Shown here in pieces: positions 27,839 to 36,739 of a DNA stretch of 55,246 bases. A program made the translations under genes and the position numbers. Below the pieces are notes generated by a model. The model saw nothing but the letters and a program-made list of their open reading frames with translations, was not told the DNA's origin and ran no database searches. The stretch is from NCBI GenBank assembly GCA_025358455.1, contig JANYJP010000090.1, forward strand, positions 1 to 55,246. Direction: 5' to 3'. This stretch comes from Bacteroidales bacterium (lineage in GTDB: Bacteria; Bacteroidota; Bacteroidia; Bacteroidales; VadinHA17). The stretch's first letter is position 1. Each line of letters begins with the position of its first letter.

Positions 27839-29896
27839 TTTCAGATACGTATCCAGCCACTCGAAAAACTCACGTTGCCAGATCACTGAATTCTGTGGTT
27901 TTGTTACCCAATGGTATTCATCCTCAAATAGAAGCAATCTGCTCGGAATGCCCTTCAGCTGTGCAGCCTGAAATGCCTCAAGACTCTGAGTGTATGGAAT
28001 CCTGAAATCATTCTGTCCGGTTATTATAAGTATAGGGGTTGTCCATTTGTCAACCATGAGATGAGGTGAAAATTTATAGCTTGGCAGATTTTTCCAGTAA
28101 GGACCTCCATACTCTTTTTCATTGAACCAGACCTCTTCAGTTGATCCATACTCGCTTATGAAATCAAACACGCCGCAATGTGAAATAAATGCTTTGAATC
28201 TTCCCTGATGGACTCCGGCAAGATAGTACACCGAATAACCACCGTAACTTGCACCAACTGCCCCTAATCTGTTTGCATCAATATAAGGTTCTTTTGACAT
28301 TGCATCGGTTGCATCAAGATAGTCCTGAATATTTTTTCCACCCCAGTCGCCGGAAATCTGTTCTTTCCACTGTTGTCCAAACCCGACAACTCCGCGACGG
28401 TTCGGTGCAAATACTATGTAGCCCTTTGCAGATATCATCTGCATATTCCACCTGTACGACCAGAACTGATCCAGTGCAGACTGCGGACCTCCTTCGCAGA
28501 AAAGCAGCGCAGGATATTTCTTGGCAGGGTCAAAGTCCGGCGGATAAATTACCCACATCTGAAGATCTTTATTATCTTTTGTCTTTACATATTTTTCTTC
28601 AACCTTCCCCATCTTAATTGATTCATAGATGGATTTGTTAATAAAGCTTATCTGTTTTACTTCTCCGGAAGTCATATTCACTACCGCAATTTCAGGAGCC
28701 ATCGACATAGATAAAAGTTCGGCAACAAGTATTCCGGATCTGAGATTGAGCGGGCCTAGGTTGTGTACTCCTTTAGTCACATTTTCCACGGAACCACCTG
28801 TAATATTTGTCTTAAATATCTCATTAGTACCAAGATGTGAGGATGTGAAATATATTGTCTGATCATTTGCCCAGTTAATATTGGCAACATCAAAATCCCA
28901 TCCTTTTGTAATCCAGTCCCGCTTACCCTCTTTAATATCGTAAACAACCAGACGGTCAAGATCAGCTTCATAGCCGTCTCTTTCCATACTCTGATAAGCA
29001 ATTTTAGAACCATCGGGTGAAAAGACAGGGTATCTGTCATAGCCTTTGTTGCCAAGGGTGATATTTACTTCTTTTCCCCCGGATATCTCATACAGGAAAA
29101 GATCAGTGTTTGTGCTAATTGAGTATTCCTTCCCCGTTAGCCTTTTGGAGGTATAAGCAATAAATTTACCATCGGGGCTCCATGAAATTTCACCTTCATC
29201 AAAGTAAGGAGCATCCGGCGACTCAAACTTTTGTCCTTCCATAATATCTTTTTGCTCTGAAACAGTGCTCCCGTTAAATGAGGCAACAAATATATGGCTG
29301 TATGAAAAATCGCTCCAGTAACTCCAGTGACGATACATCAGATCATTTATAATCCTGACATTTGCTTTCGGAAAATTATGTTTCTCCTTAGCAGTCTGAT
29401 CCAGCTTGACTCTTTTTGTAAAATAAATTTTATCCCCCGCGGGTGAAATGTTGAATATCTCAAATTCGCTTAATCCTGAAACTGCTGTCTGCCGAGAACC
29501 ATCCGCATTCATTATGTACAGGTTTCCTTTATTTACAAAGGCTATGGATTTCCCGTTATTGAACCACTGAGGGGAACTTCCACCGTCGTTTGTAAGCTGA
29601 ACAGGTTCGCCACCGGTAACCTGAAGGTTAAATATGTTTGTTCGCCTGGCTTCACTTTTAAGGTCAATATCTGTAACTGTATATAATACTGAGGACCCGT
29701 CTGGTGAGAGGCTAAATGAGCCGAGTCTTCCGAACTTCCACATTATCTCCGGAGTCATAACCCCTCCGGTCTTTTCTTCAGCTGTAAGCTGGTTATTGAA
29801 TTGTGGTTGGGTTTCAGGTGCGACTGATGTTTTTTGTTTGCAGGAAGAAGAAAAAACCAATGCAAAAAGAAGTACTGGAAATAGTAATCTTTTCAT
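27836..29896 (-). CDS. S9 prolyl-oligopeptidase-family lipoprotein
   Basis: 686 aa. Lipoprotein signal with Cys19 in LVFSSSCKQK. Residues about 50-410 form a TolB/WD40-like propeller (SLSPDGSSVLYTVTD, WSPDGKFIAYTSKR, FSPDGSKIAYQSM). The alpha/beta-hydrolase domain (about 430-686) has the full triad: Ser550 in GASYGGYS, Asp630 in TGQNDFRIP and His662 in EDEYHWV. It is an exported peptidase, likely acylaminoacyl- or dipeptidyl-peptidase-like, digesting peptides in the periplasm. It lies upstream of nothing on its strand and downstream of recA by 35 bp. Confidence 0.92.
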   Translation of the reverse strand: MKRLLFPVLLFALVFSSSCKQKTSVAPETQPQFNNQLTAEEKTGGVMTPEIMWKFGRLGSFSLSPDGSSVLYTVTDIDLKSEARRTNIFNLQVTGGEPVQLTNDGGSSPQWFNNGKSIAFVNKGNLYIMNADGSRQTAVSGLSEFEIFNISPAGDKIYFTKRVKLDQTAKEKHNFPKANVRIINDLMYRHWSYWSDFSYSHIFVASFNGSTVSEQKDIMEGQKFESPDAPYFDEGEISWSPDGKFIAYTSKRLTGKEYSISTNTDLFLYEISGGKEVNITLGNKGYDRYPVFSPDGSKIAYQSMERDGYEADLDRLVVYDIKEGKRDWITKGWDFDVANINWANDQTIYFTSSHLGTNEIFKTNITGGSVENVTKGVHNLGPLNLRSGILVAELLSMSMAPEIAVVNMTSGEVKQISFINKSIYESIKMGKVEEKYVKTKDNKDLQMWVIYPPDFDPAKKYPALLFCEGGPQSALDQFWSYRWNMQMISAKGYIVFAPNRRGVVGFGQQWKEQISGDWGGKNIQDYLDATDAMSKEPYIDANRLGAVGASYGGYSVYYLAGVHQGRFKAFISHCGVFDFISEYGSTEEVWFNEKEYGGPYWKNLPSYKFSPHLMVDKWTTPILIITGQNDFRIPYTQSLEAFQAAQLKGIPSRLLLFEDEYHWVTKPQNSVIWQREFFEWLDTYLK

Positions 29897-29931
29897 ATAA
29901 TCTTGATTATTAATGAATAATGAGTATCGTT

Positions 29932-30939
29932 TTATTTTTTTAGAGCGTTAGAAACTTTAGTCTTTAACTCTTCATATAATTCGGGATTATCTTTAAGTAT
30001 CTGTTTAACGGCATCACGTCCCTGTCCAAGTTTGGTATCGCCATAACTGAACCATGAGCCACTTTTTTTGATAATTTCAAAGTCGACGCCTAAATCAACA
30101 ATCTCTCCCAGCTGAGATATTCCTTCTCCGTAAAGTATGTCGAAATCAGCTTTTCTAAACGGCGGTGCAAGTTTATTCTTCACAATTTTAACTCTTGTCC
30201 GGCTGCCGATGATCTCTTCGCCATCTTTAAGCTGTGCTGTTCTGCGGATGTCTAATCTGACTGAGGCATAAAATTTCAAGGCATTACCTCCAGTGGTAGT
30301 CTCAGGATTACCGAACACAACACCGATCTTATCCCTAAGCTGATTTATAAAAACACAGGAAGTATTTGTTTTATTGATATTTGCAGTTAGTTTTCTTAGT
30401 GCCTGCGACATTAATCTTGCCTGCAGTCCCATTTTTGAGTCCCCCATTTCACCTTCAATTTCGGCTTTGGGTGTCAGAGCTGCAACAGAGTCGATAACAA
30501 CAATATCGAGCGCCCCTGACCTTATGAGGTTATCAGTTATCTCAAGCGCCTGTTCCCCGTTATCAGGTTGAGAAATGAGCAGGTTCTCAACATCAACGCC
30601 AAGTTTCTCAGCATAATTACGGTCGAAAGTATGTTCAGCATCAATTATAGCCGCGATACCTCCGTTCTTCTGGGCTTCCGCAATTGCATGAATAGCCAGG
30701 GTGGTTTTACCTGAGGCTTCTGGCCCGTAAATCTCGATAACCCTGCCGCGTGGTATACCGCCTATACCAAGAGCAGCATCAAGTCCGATAGATCCAGTGG
30801 AGATTACCTGTATATTATCAATAGCATGATCGCCAAGTTTCATTATTGTTCCCTTTCCAAAATCCTTTTCGATTTTTCCCAGGGTAATTTCCAGCGCCTT
30901 AAGCTTTTCTTTGTTTATCTCTTTTCTTTCGTTGCTCAT
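29932..30939 (-). CDS. recA: Recombinase RecA
   Basis: 335 aa. ATP-dependent strand exchange and LexA/SOS co-protease. Walker [17 protein letters not shown] (about 68-83), Walker [19 protein letters not shown]1 [17 protein letters not shown]2 [20 protein letters not shown] and the [17 protein letters not shown] core. The C-terminus is short and not strongly acidic. It follows the bcp remnant by 10 bp, the gene order usual for Bacteroidota. Confidence 0.97.
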   Translation of the reverse strand: MSNERKEINKEKLKALEITLGKIEKDFGKGTIMKLGDHAIDNIQVISTGSIGLDAALGIGGIPRGRVIEIYGPEASGKTTLAIHAIAEAQKNGGIAAIIDAEHTFDRNYAEKLGVDVENLLISQPDNGEQALEITDNLIRSGALDIVVIDSVAALTPKAEIEGEMGDSKMGLQARLMSQALRKLTANINKTNTSCVFINQLRDKIGVVFGNPETTTGGNALKFYASVRLDIRRTAQLKDGEEIIGSRTRVKIVKNKLAPPFRKADFDILYGEGISQLGEIVDLGVDFEIIKKSGSWFSYGDTKLGQGRDAVKQILKDNPELYEELKTKVSNALKK

Positions 30940-30949
30940 ATTGTAGGTT

Positions 30950-31193
30950 TTATTGATTATACATTTTGAATATTTGTCCGGTATGATCTGAAGTATCTGC
31001 TTTTAAGTTTTAAAAGAACATTATATTTATCGCGCAGGTTGCAGGCTTCTGCAGTACAAGCCGGCGTATTATCCTTAGGGTAAAAGTATAAAATTAGTTT
31101 TTTATCTCTAAAGTCATTTAATTTTACTTCGTTGCCATTCTGATCGATACCTTGAAATCCGGGGGCTTTGGATCCCACTTTTAGTTGTAGCAC
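30950..31193 (-). pseudogene. bcp: bcp-type peroxiredoxin with internal deletion and frameshift
   Basis: The GTG start gives an intact first 62 residues of a BCP/PrxQ peroxiredoxin (KAPGFQGIDQNGNEVKLNDF, then YFYPKDNTPACTAEACNLRD with the peroxidatic Cys). After VLLK the sequence jumps to another frame that reads [18 protein letters not shown] and stops at 30950. That is the expected C-terminal end of the same family (compare the usual KVDT.xHTAQIL). About 75 central residues are missing and the frame is lost, so the present frame ends in an unrelated 15-residue tail at 30957. The remaining stop lies 10 bp before recA, as an intact operon would have it. The protein could not complete its fold. 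Confidence 0.8.
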
Positions 31194-31355
31194 GTTTTGT
31201 TTATTTTGTTATTATGGGTAAATTTACGAAGTTTGAATTGTTTTCTGCAAAAAATTGATCATTTGTTATTAACATAAATCTTAAGACATTCAATTTTTGC
31301 CAGCAACTAAAAGTTTTAGAATCAAGTATTTGTGAAAGTGTATTTTAATGAAGTT

Positions 31356-33068
31356 ATGAAACTGAAGAAACAGATTATCCCCTTATTGCTAATACTGGTT
31401 ATTGGTTCATCTGATTATGACCTTTATTCCCAGAATATTCCGGCAAAACCATCCCGTCAGTCCTCCCTTGAAGCCTTTTCAAATGGAAATTATGAACAGG
31501 CATATAAAGAATTCAAAGAGTTGCTTTTAACATATTCCAAAGATCCTTTATATAAATATTATTCCGGTGTATGTCTTATTAATCTCAACCGGGAACCGGA
31601 CGAAGCAGAATCTTTGTTAAAACAGGCTCTTCAAAGCGCTTCGGTGGTAAAGTCCCTGCCATCGGATGCGTTGTTCTTTCTCGGACGGGCACAGCAGATG
31701 GGAGGTAAGTTCAATGAGGCAATAATATCATATAATCAATTTTCGGAACAGGTGGGGAAAAAAGCTTCAAAAGAACTTAATGTTCAGAGTTTTGTTCAGC
31801 AGTGTAATGAAAAAACAGGGAAAGTTGTGGCAGTTGAAGCCAGTTCTGCAGAAAATATAAAAATTGAAAAGCCGGTAATAACGGAACCAGCTCCCGTCCT
31901 TCAAGAAAGCAGGGTAGAACCTGTTGTAAAAGATTCTTTTGTGAACCGGAATATTCCTTCGGGAGTTGATCAAATTCTTAATGATGCTCTTGAACTGCAG
32001 ATAAAAGCTGATTCCGTCACAGCGCTGGTTGCAGAACAAAAGAATCAATTGGAAAGTGTTGCAGTTGGCGATAGAAATGGATTAAAGGGTAAGATTGGCG
32101 AAACTGAATTGACTGCTGCTTCATTTCAGAAAGCTGCTGATCTGAAATACAGCGAGGCCCGTTCATTAATGAACTTCCGGTCCGAAAAAAACAGCCAATT
32201 GGCTGCTTCAAAACCTTTACAGCCTGTAATAGCTAAAGATACCGTTATTAAGTCTGACTATAAAGTAACCAGTTCAACCTTTAAACAGCCTGTTAATCAG
32301 AAGGGTAAAGTTACTTCAGTTCAGACTGACACTGATAAAAACATTGAACCTGAAATCAACAGCTCTATTGAAGTATTTAAGATTTTTGAAATATTGCCAA
32401 AACCAGTAAAAGATCCTGCGGAAAAGATCAAAATCGATCCGGAAGTACCGGAAGGACTGATATACAGAATCCAGATAGCGGTATTCAGAAATCCGGTTGC
32501 TCCGTCATATTTTAAAGGGATTACCCCTATATATGGTTTTAAAGTTGCAGGGACTGATAAAACGGGTTATTTTGCAGGAATGTTCAGGAGAGCGTCAGAT
32601 GCTGCTAAAGCGCTTGCTTCTGTCAAGGCAAAAGGATTCAAAGATGCATTTGTTATAGCACAAATGTTAAATAAACCTGTTTCTTCTGACAGAGCAGCGG
32701 TTCTGGAAAAGGAATGGGGGAAGAAATCTTTTTTTAATATTATGAAGGTTGAACAGAAAACCCCTGCCGATACTATTACTCCGGCTCTTTTATTCAGAGT
32801 GGAAGTCACCAGGTCGTTAAAACCTATTAAAATTGATATGGTTGAAGAAATAAAAAAGATGGCTGGAAGCCGGGGATTAGATATTCAGACTCTTGATGAT
32901 GGAAATATTGCATATTTGATCGGTAAATTTATTACTTTTGACACGGCATCTGAATATGCCAGCCTGTTAATAAAAAACGGGTATAGTGAAGCCAGGGTTG
33001 TAGCATGGCTTGGGAAAAAAGAGATCGCGGTTGAAACTGCCAGGCAACTATTTGATAATCTGAAATGA
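31356..33068 (+). CDS. Secreted TPR/SPOR-domain protein
   Basis: The ATG at 31356 (MKLKKQIIPLLLILVIGSS) is preferred over a GTG 24 bp upstream because it gives a signal peptide directly. About 570 aa. Residues about 30-150 hold TPR-like helices (LEAFSNGNYEQAYKEFKELL, ALFFLGRAQQMGGKFNEAII). A Gln/Lys/Ser-rich middle (about 160-340) may be a coiled coil. Two SPOR-like repeats lie near the C-terminus, starting at about 370 (GLIYRIQIAVFRNPVAPSYF) and about 480 (PALLFRVEVTRSLKPIKIDM). SPOR domains bind denuded peptidoglycan, so a cell-wall role is likely. Its stop overlaps the clpS start. Confidence 0.75.
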   Translation: MKLKKQIIPLLLILVIGSSDYDLYSQNIPAKPSRQSSLEAFSNGNYEQAYKEFKELLLTYSKDPLYKYYSGVCLINLNREPDEAESLLKQALQSASVVKSLPSDALFFLGRAQQMGGKFNEAIISYNQFSEQVGKKASKELNVQSFVQQCNEKTGKVVAVEASSAENIKIEKPVITEPAPVLQESRVEPVVKDSFVNRNIPSGVDQILNDALELQIKADSVTALVAEQKNQLESVAVGDRNGLKGKIGETELTAASFQKAADLKYSEARSLMNFRSEKNSQLAASKPLQPVIAKDTVIKSDYKVTSSTFKQPVNQKGKVTSVQTDTDKNIEPEINSSIEVFKIFEILPKPVKDPAEKIKIDPEVPEGLIYRIQIAVFRNPVAPSYFKGITPIYGFKVAGTDKTGYFAGMFRRASDAAKALASVKAKGFKDAFVIAQMLNKPVSSDRAAVLEKEWGKKSFFNIMKVEQKTPADTITPALLFRVEVTRSLKPIKIDMVEEIKKMAGSRGLDIQTLDDGNIAYLIGKFITFDTASEYASLLIKNGYSEARVVAWLGKKEIAVETARQLFDNLK

Positions 33069-33337
33069 AAGAAAGAACATTACATAAGGATGATAAACTG
33101 AATTGGGGAACTGCTTCAAGTTCACTGATTCTTTACAATGATGAAATAAACACCTTCGATCATGTTATCAAATCTTTAGTTGAAATATGTGGCCATGATC
33201 CGGTGCAGGCAGAACAATGTGCAATGATTGTGCACTTTAAAGGCAAGTGCGAGATAAAAACAGGATTACCCGAAGTACTGGGTGCCATGAGCCGTTCGCT
33301 AAATCTGAAAGGACTTAACTCAAAAGTTAAAGGCTGA
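33065..33337 (+). CDS. clpS: ATP-dependent Clp protease adaptor ClpS
   Basis: 90 aa. It delivers N-degron substrates to ClpA. Motifs: SLILYNDEINTFDHVIKSLV with the conserved NDE-type residues of the substrate pocket, CGHDPVQAEQCAMIVHFKGKC, and the VL...L ending. The ATG overlaps the stop of the SPOR gene by 4 bp (ATGA), so the two are translated together. No clpA is present in the window. Confidence 0.92.
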   Translation: MKERTLHKDDKLNWGTASSSLILYNDEINTFDHVIKSLVEICGHDPVQAEQCAMIVHFKGKCEIKTGLPEVLGAMSRSLNLKGLNSKVKG

Positions 33338-33396
33338 TAAAAGCTGCGGATACTGTAAATGCCACTAATGCTTCTAAAGTCTCTAACGGCTTCTTC

Positions 33397-33486
33397 CTAC
33401 TTCTCCCTGTGGAGCACTCCGTACAAAGCTCTGTCAAAAAGCGACAGTATCAGTATTCCTGCAAAAATGTAAATCGAGTAAAGTAA
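33397..33486 (-). pseudogene. Possible C-terminal fragment of a membrane protein
   Basis: The minus strand from 33486 reads LLYSIYIFAGILILSLFDRA followed by LYGVLHREK and a stop. It is a hydrophobic helix with a basic tail, like the end of an integral membrane protein, and has no start codon. A TAA precedes it directly. It sits between clpS and flxA, downstream of the hdr-flx operon on the same strand. It may be a leftover of a deleted gene; chance cannot be excluded at 29 codons. Confidence 0.3.
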
Positions 33487-33591
33487 TTAATTGGTTACAT
33501 AATTACATATATTGTTTTGGAGAAGACGTTATTTTAAGTCGTCTGCCAAAAAGGAATGCAAAATGTTACAGCAATTCCGGTAATATCAGAT

Positions 33592-34428
33592 TTAATACTC
33601 TTCCGGCAGAGCTAAGATCTGTTCATAGCTGAAAACCGGCCCGTCTTTGCAAACGAAAACTTTACCAACATTACAGCGGCCGCATTTGCCGAACCCGCAT
33701 TTCATCCTGTTTTCAAGAGTGGTATAGATATCCTTATCGAGGAACCCGAGTTTCTTCAGAACGGGCATAGTGAATTTTATCATGACAGGAGGGCCACATA
33801 GGATTGCAATAGCGTTTTCTGATGAAGGAGCAGCTTTTTCAAGGACCATAGGAACAAATCCGACTTCACCTTTCCAGTCTGGTGTCTGACCACCCGGGTC
33901 AACGGTTGTTATAAGTTTAATATCAGGTCTTTCAGCCCAATCTTTCAGCTCATGCTTATAAACAAGGTCAGAAACTGAACGCGCCCCGTAAACAATTGTA
34001 ATGTCTTTATACTTTTCGCGCAGATCAATAGTGTTCCAAATAACGCACCGCATAGGGGGGAGGGCAATTCCGCCTGCAATATAAAGGAGGTTTTTCCCTT
34101 CCCACTCTTCAATAGGGAAGGTGTTTCCATAAGGTCCTCTGAATCCGACAGTGTCACCAACTTCAAGATTTGCAAGTCCTTTTGTAACGCGTCCGGCTTT
34201 GCGGAATGTGCACTCAATATATCCGTTTCGGGTAGGGGGTGATGCAACACAGAAAGTTGATTCTCCTTCGCCAAGTACAGAATATTCACCGAACTGACCG
34301 GCTTTAAAGGAGAATTTCTCAGCTTCAGCTGTATTCTTGAATTTTAAACGGAATGTCCTTACATCAGGAGTTTCTTCTACAATTTGTTCGATCTCCATCA
34401 GGTAAGGCTTATAAATATTCTCGCTCAT
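33592..34428 (-). CDS. flxA: FlxA: NAD(P)H/FAD-binding oxidoreductase subunit of the Hdr-Flx complex
   Basis: 278 aa of the ferredoxin-NADP reductase family (also named hydrogenase gamma or sulfhydrogenase-like). N-terminal FAD-binding barrel with RTFRLKFKN and FKAGQFGEYSVLGEGESTFC, and NAD-binding region with LLYIAGGIALPPMRCVIW. The C-terminal [2Fe-2S] site is MKCGFGKCGRCNVGKVFVC (about 241-259). As the last gene of the operon it should accept electrons from NADH and pass them to the FlxBC/HdrA core. It follows FlxB by 12 bp. Confidence 0.9.
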   Translation of the reverse strand: MSENIYKPYLMEIEQIVEETPDVRTFRLKFKNTAEAEKFSFKAGQFGEYSVLGEGESTFCVASPPTRNGYIECTFRKAGRVTKGLANLEVGDTVGFRGPYGNTFPIEEWEGKNLLYIAGGIALPPMRCVIWNTIDLREKYKDITIVYGARSVSDLVYKHELKDWAERPDIKLITTVDPGGQTPDWKGEVGFVPMVLEKAAPSSENAIAILCGPPVMIKFTMPVLKKLGFLDKDIYTTLENRMKCGFGKCGRCNVGKVFVCKDGPVFSYEQILALPEEY

Positions 34429-34440
34429 TGTTAAATATCA

Positions 34441-35451
34441 TTAAATATTTTGTAATGCTTCTAATTGTTCTGCAATGTTCATGTCAACCGGGCAGCCGCT
34501 TGAACAACGCCCGCAGCCAACACATCCCAGCGACTGATTTCTGTCGGGCATGTATGAGAATTTATGCATAATCCTCTGTCGCCAACGCGCACTCTGAACA
34601 TTACGCGGGTTATGGCCGGAGGTATGTAATGTAAACATACTGAAGCCACATGAATCCCAGCTGCGGTAACGTTTACCATTTTTACCCCTGGTCTCGTCCT
34701 GGATATCAAAACATGCACAAGTGGGGCAAACATATGCGCAGGCTCCACAGCCAATGCAACGAAGGGAATTTTCTACCCAGAACGGGTGTTCAAAAGCGCC
34801 GTTCAGCTTTGAGGTAACCTTCTCATGATCAAACTTTTGTTTTACTGTTGTCAGTACAACTTCTTCACCGGATGTTGATTCGAATAACTCACTGAAAGAG
34901 TTTACTATACTTGCGCCTTTTTCTGTCAATATATCTGCCTGATAATCACCGTTATGAAGTGGCGAGAGTAGTATGTCGCTTCCTTTTGAAGAGTTCGGGG
35001 CCAGGCCAACTGATGTACAAAAACAGTATGCGTCACTCAGATGGCAGCTTAATCCGATAACGACAAGTTTTTCCATCCGTTTTGAAAAAAACTCATCTTT
35101 AATATCCCATTCGAATATTGACCGGAGCGCATCAAAAGCCGCATTGTCACATGGATGAGATCCCCATAAAACCACCTCAGGGATTTTATTTAAATCAATG
35201 TCAGTAATTGTACTTTCGGTCTTTCCGTTTGAATACAAAAACAGGTTCTCGACCTTTGGGAATGCAATATTTTTCACAGACAGTGTTGACCTGATATGTT
35301 CAAATGTCACTTCTGCGAAACCCGGATTATATTTAAATTCTACCTGTTTATCATCTGCAATAACCGGTGCATACACCTTGCGGGTTGCTGAAAGCTGGTT
35401 GTATAGTTTCTCCAGCGATTGCTTCCTTATTAATTTCCTGGAAGTTTCCAT
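34441..35451 (-). CDS. flxB: FlxB: iron-sulfur subunit of the Hdr-Flx complex
   Basis: 336 aa, 4Fe-4S dicluster family (hydrogenase beta subunit-like). Two cluster motifs lie in the C-terminal half: CIGCGACAYVCPTCACFD (about 233-250) and CVGCGRCSSGCPVD (about 313-326). Residues 1-220 hold Cys-containing segments such as LWGSHPCDNAAFDALR and GLSCHLSDAYCFCTSVG. The gene lies one base from FlxC. It probably relays electrons between the FlxA flavin and HdrA. Confidence 0.88.
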   Translation of the reverse strand: METSRKLIRKQSLEKLYNQLSATRKVYAPVIADDKQVEFKYNPGFAEVTFEHIRSTLSVKNIAFPKVENLFLYSNGKTESTITDIDLNKIPEVVLWGSHPCDNAAFDALRSIFEWDIKDEFFSKRMEKLVVIGLSCHLSDAYCFCTSVGLAPNSSKGSDILLSPLHNGDYQADILTEKGASIVNSFSELFESTSGEEVVLTTVKQKFDHEKVTSKLNGAFEHPFWVENSLRCIGCGACAYVCPTCACFDIQDETRGKNGKRYRSWDSCGFSMFTLHTSGHNPRNVQSARWRQRIMHKFSYMPDRNQSLGCVGCGRCSSGCPVDMNIAEQLEALQNI

Positions 35452-35452
35452 G

Positions 35453-36256
35453 TTATATTATAAAGCTTTCTTTATCATTAGGTTCAAAAGTAGATAACAC
35501 AGAACTCATCTTTTCAGAAGTGCCTGCGTATACCTTAAAATAGTTATGTACCTCGTCGGCCAGCTGCATAGTAAGAAGATGACATGGAATGCCGACAGGG
35601 CATGCTCTGCCACATTCGCCACAGCTGATACAGCGACCTGCAAGATGCATAGCTCTTAAAATGTGCCATTCCATATTTCCGTGCGTATTCGATTGTACAG
35701 GAATCCATTGAGGCTGGTTGACCTCCACGGTACAACGGGTACAATAACACAGAGGGCAGGCCTGACGACAGGCATAACATTTTATACATTTTGAGAGTTC
35801 TTTTTGCCAGTAGGCAAATCTCTCTTCCTTGCTTAATTTATTTAGTTCCACAAGAAGCGCCCTGTCTTTTACGGGATTTCCCAGGTCGGACTTTTCTATA
35901 TATGCCTGCATTACTTTAATATCGGCAATATCGAGCAAACTGCCATCAGAAGATACTCCAAGTACGATTATATTATCAGCAAAGATTTGTTGTTCAGAGA
36001 TCAGCATCATTATACTCCGCATCACCGGAAGGGTAGCTACAATAGCCATCTTCCCAAGATTCCTGACCTCCGGTTTGGTAAGATAAACGGCCAGATTCTG
36101 AACGCATCTCTCATCATAAATAAGCAGGTCAGCCTTAGCAGGGTTTGTGATAAATGCGGGTCGGGCAACGCCGGTTGGTCCGGCTTCGTATCCGACTATT
36201 ACCTGAACAATTTTATTTTCAAGCAATTCTTTTGCCCTGGCTATGAGATTATTCAT
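35453..36256 (-). CDS. flxC: FlxC: 4Fe-4S dicluster subunit of the Hdr-Flx complex
   Basis: 267 aa. First motif CIKCYACRQACPLCYCTRC (about 157-175) and second motif CISCGECGRACPVGIPCH (about 208-225), both for [4Fe-4S] clusters. The N-terminal half resembles a coenzyme F420-hydrogenase beta/FrhB-like fold (NLIARAKELLENKIVQVIVG). Start overlaps the end of flxD by 8 bp; the stop is one base from flxB. Role inferred from FlxABCD-HdrABC as described in Desulfovibrio (Ramos et al. 2015). Confidence 0.85.
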   Translation of the reverse strand: MNNLIARAKELLENKIVQVIVGYEAGPTGVARPAFITNPAKADLLIYDERCVQNLAVYLTKPEVRNLGKMAIVATLPVMRSIMMLISEQQIFADNIIVLGVSSDGSLLDIADIKVMQAYIEKSDLGNPVKDRALLVELNKLSKEERFAYWQKELSKCIKCYACRQACPLCYCTRCTVEVNQPQWIPVQSNTHGNMEWHILRAMHLAGRCISCGECGRACPVGIPCHLLTMQLADEVHNYFKVYAGTSEKMSSVLSTFEPNDKESFII

Positions 36257-36701
36257 TTTTTACCTCCTCCTCAACGGACTTATTTACAAGATCCCTATAT
36301 GATACATACGGTCCCATTTCCCTGAGACGTGTAACGGTTGTATTAACCACATCTGCCCATTTGGCGCCCTCTGCTGCTGAAACCCATGAAAATGTAATAC
36401 GGTTCATATCCACACCCATGAAATCCATAAGCTCTTTAAACATTATCCATCGCCGCTTTGCATGAAAATTACCTGAAGTGTAATGGCAATCGTTAGGGTG
36501 GCAGCCTGAAACAATTATGCCATCGGCCCCGTTGGCAAATGCTTTAAGTAAGAGCATGAAGTCAATACGCCCGGTACAGGGAAAACGGATGATCTTTACA
36601 TTGGAGGCATATTTGATACGGCTTGTTCCTGTCAAATCGGCACCAGCGTAAGTACACCAGTTACAGACGAAAGCGACAACCTTAGGTTCAAAATCTGACA
36701 T
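36249..36701 (-). CDS. flxD: FlxD: MvhD-like [2Fe-2S] electron-transfer subunit
   Basis: 150 aa, full-length MvhD family. Five Cys typical of the family: C13 and C16 (VCNWCTYAGAD), C42 (RFPCTGRID), C67 and C72 (SGCHPNDCHY). In methanogens MvhD links hydrogenase to HdrA; here it should link the FlxABC dehydrogenase module to HdrA. It follows HdrA by 38 bp and overlaps FlxC. Confidence 0.93.
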   Translation of the reverse strand: MSDFEPKVVAFVCNWCTYAGADLTGTSRIKYASNVKIIRFPCTGRIDFMLLLKAFANGADGIIVSGCHPNDCHYTSGNFHAKRRWIMFKELMDFMGVDMNRITFSWVSAAEGAKWADVVNTTVTRLREMGPYVSYRDLVNKSVEEEVKNE

Positions 36702-36739
36702 ATAATTCTCTATTTAGGAAAAGTAATCTGTAAAATGTA

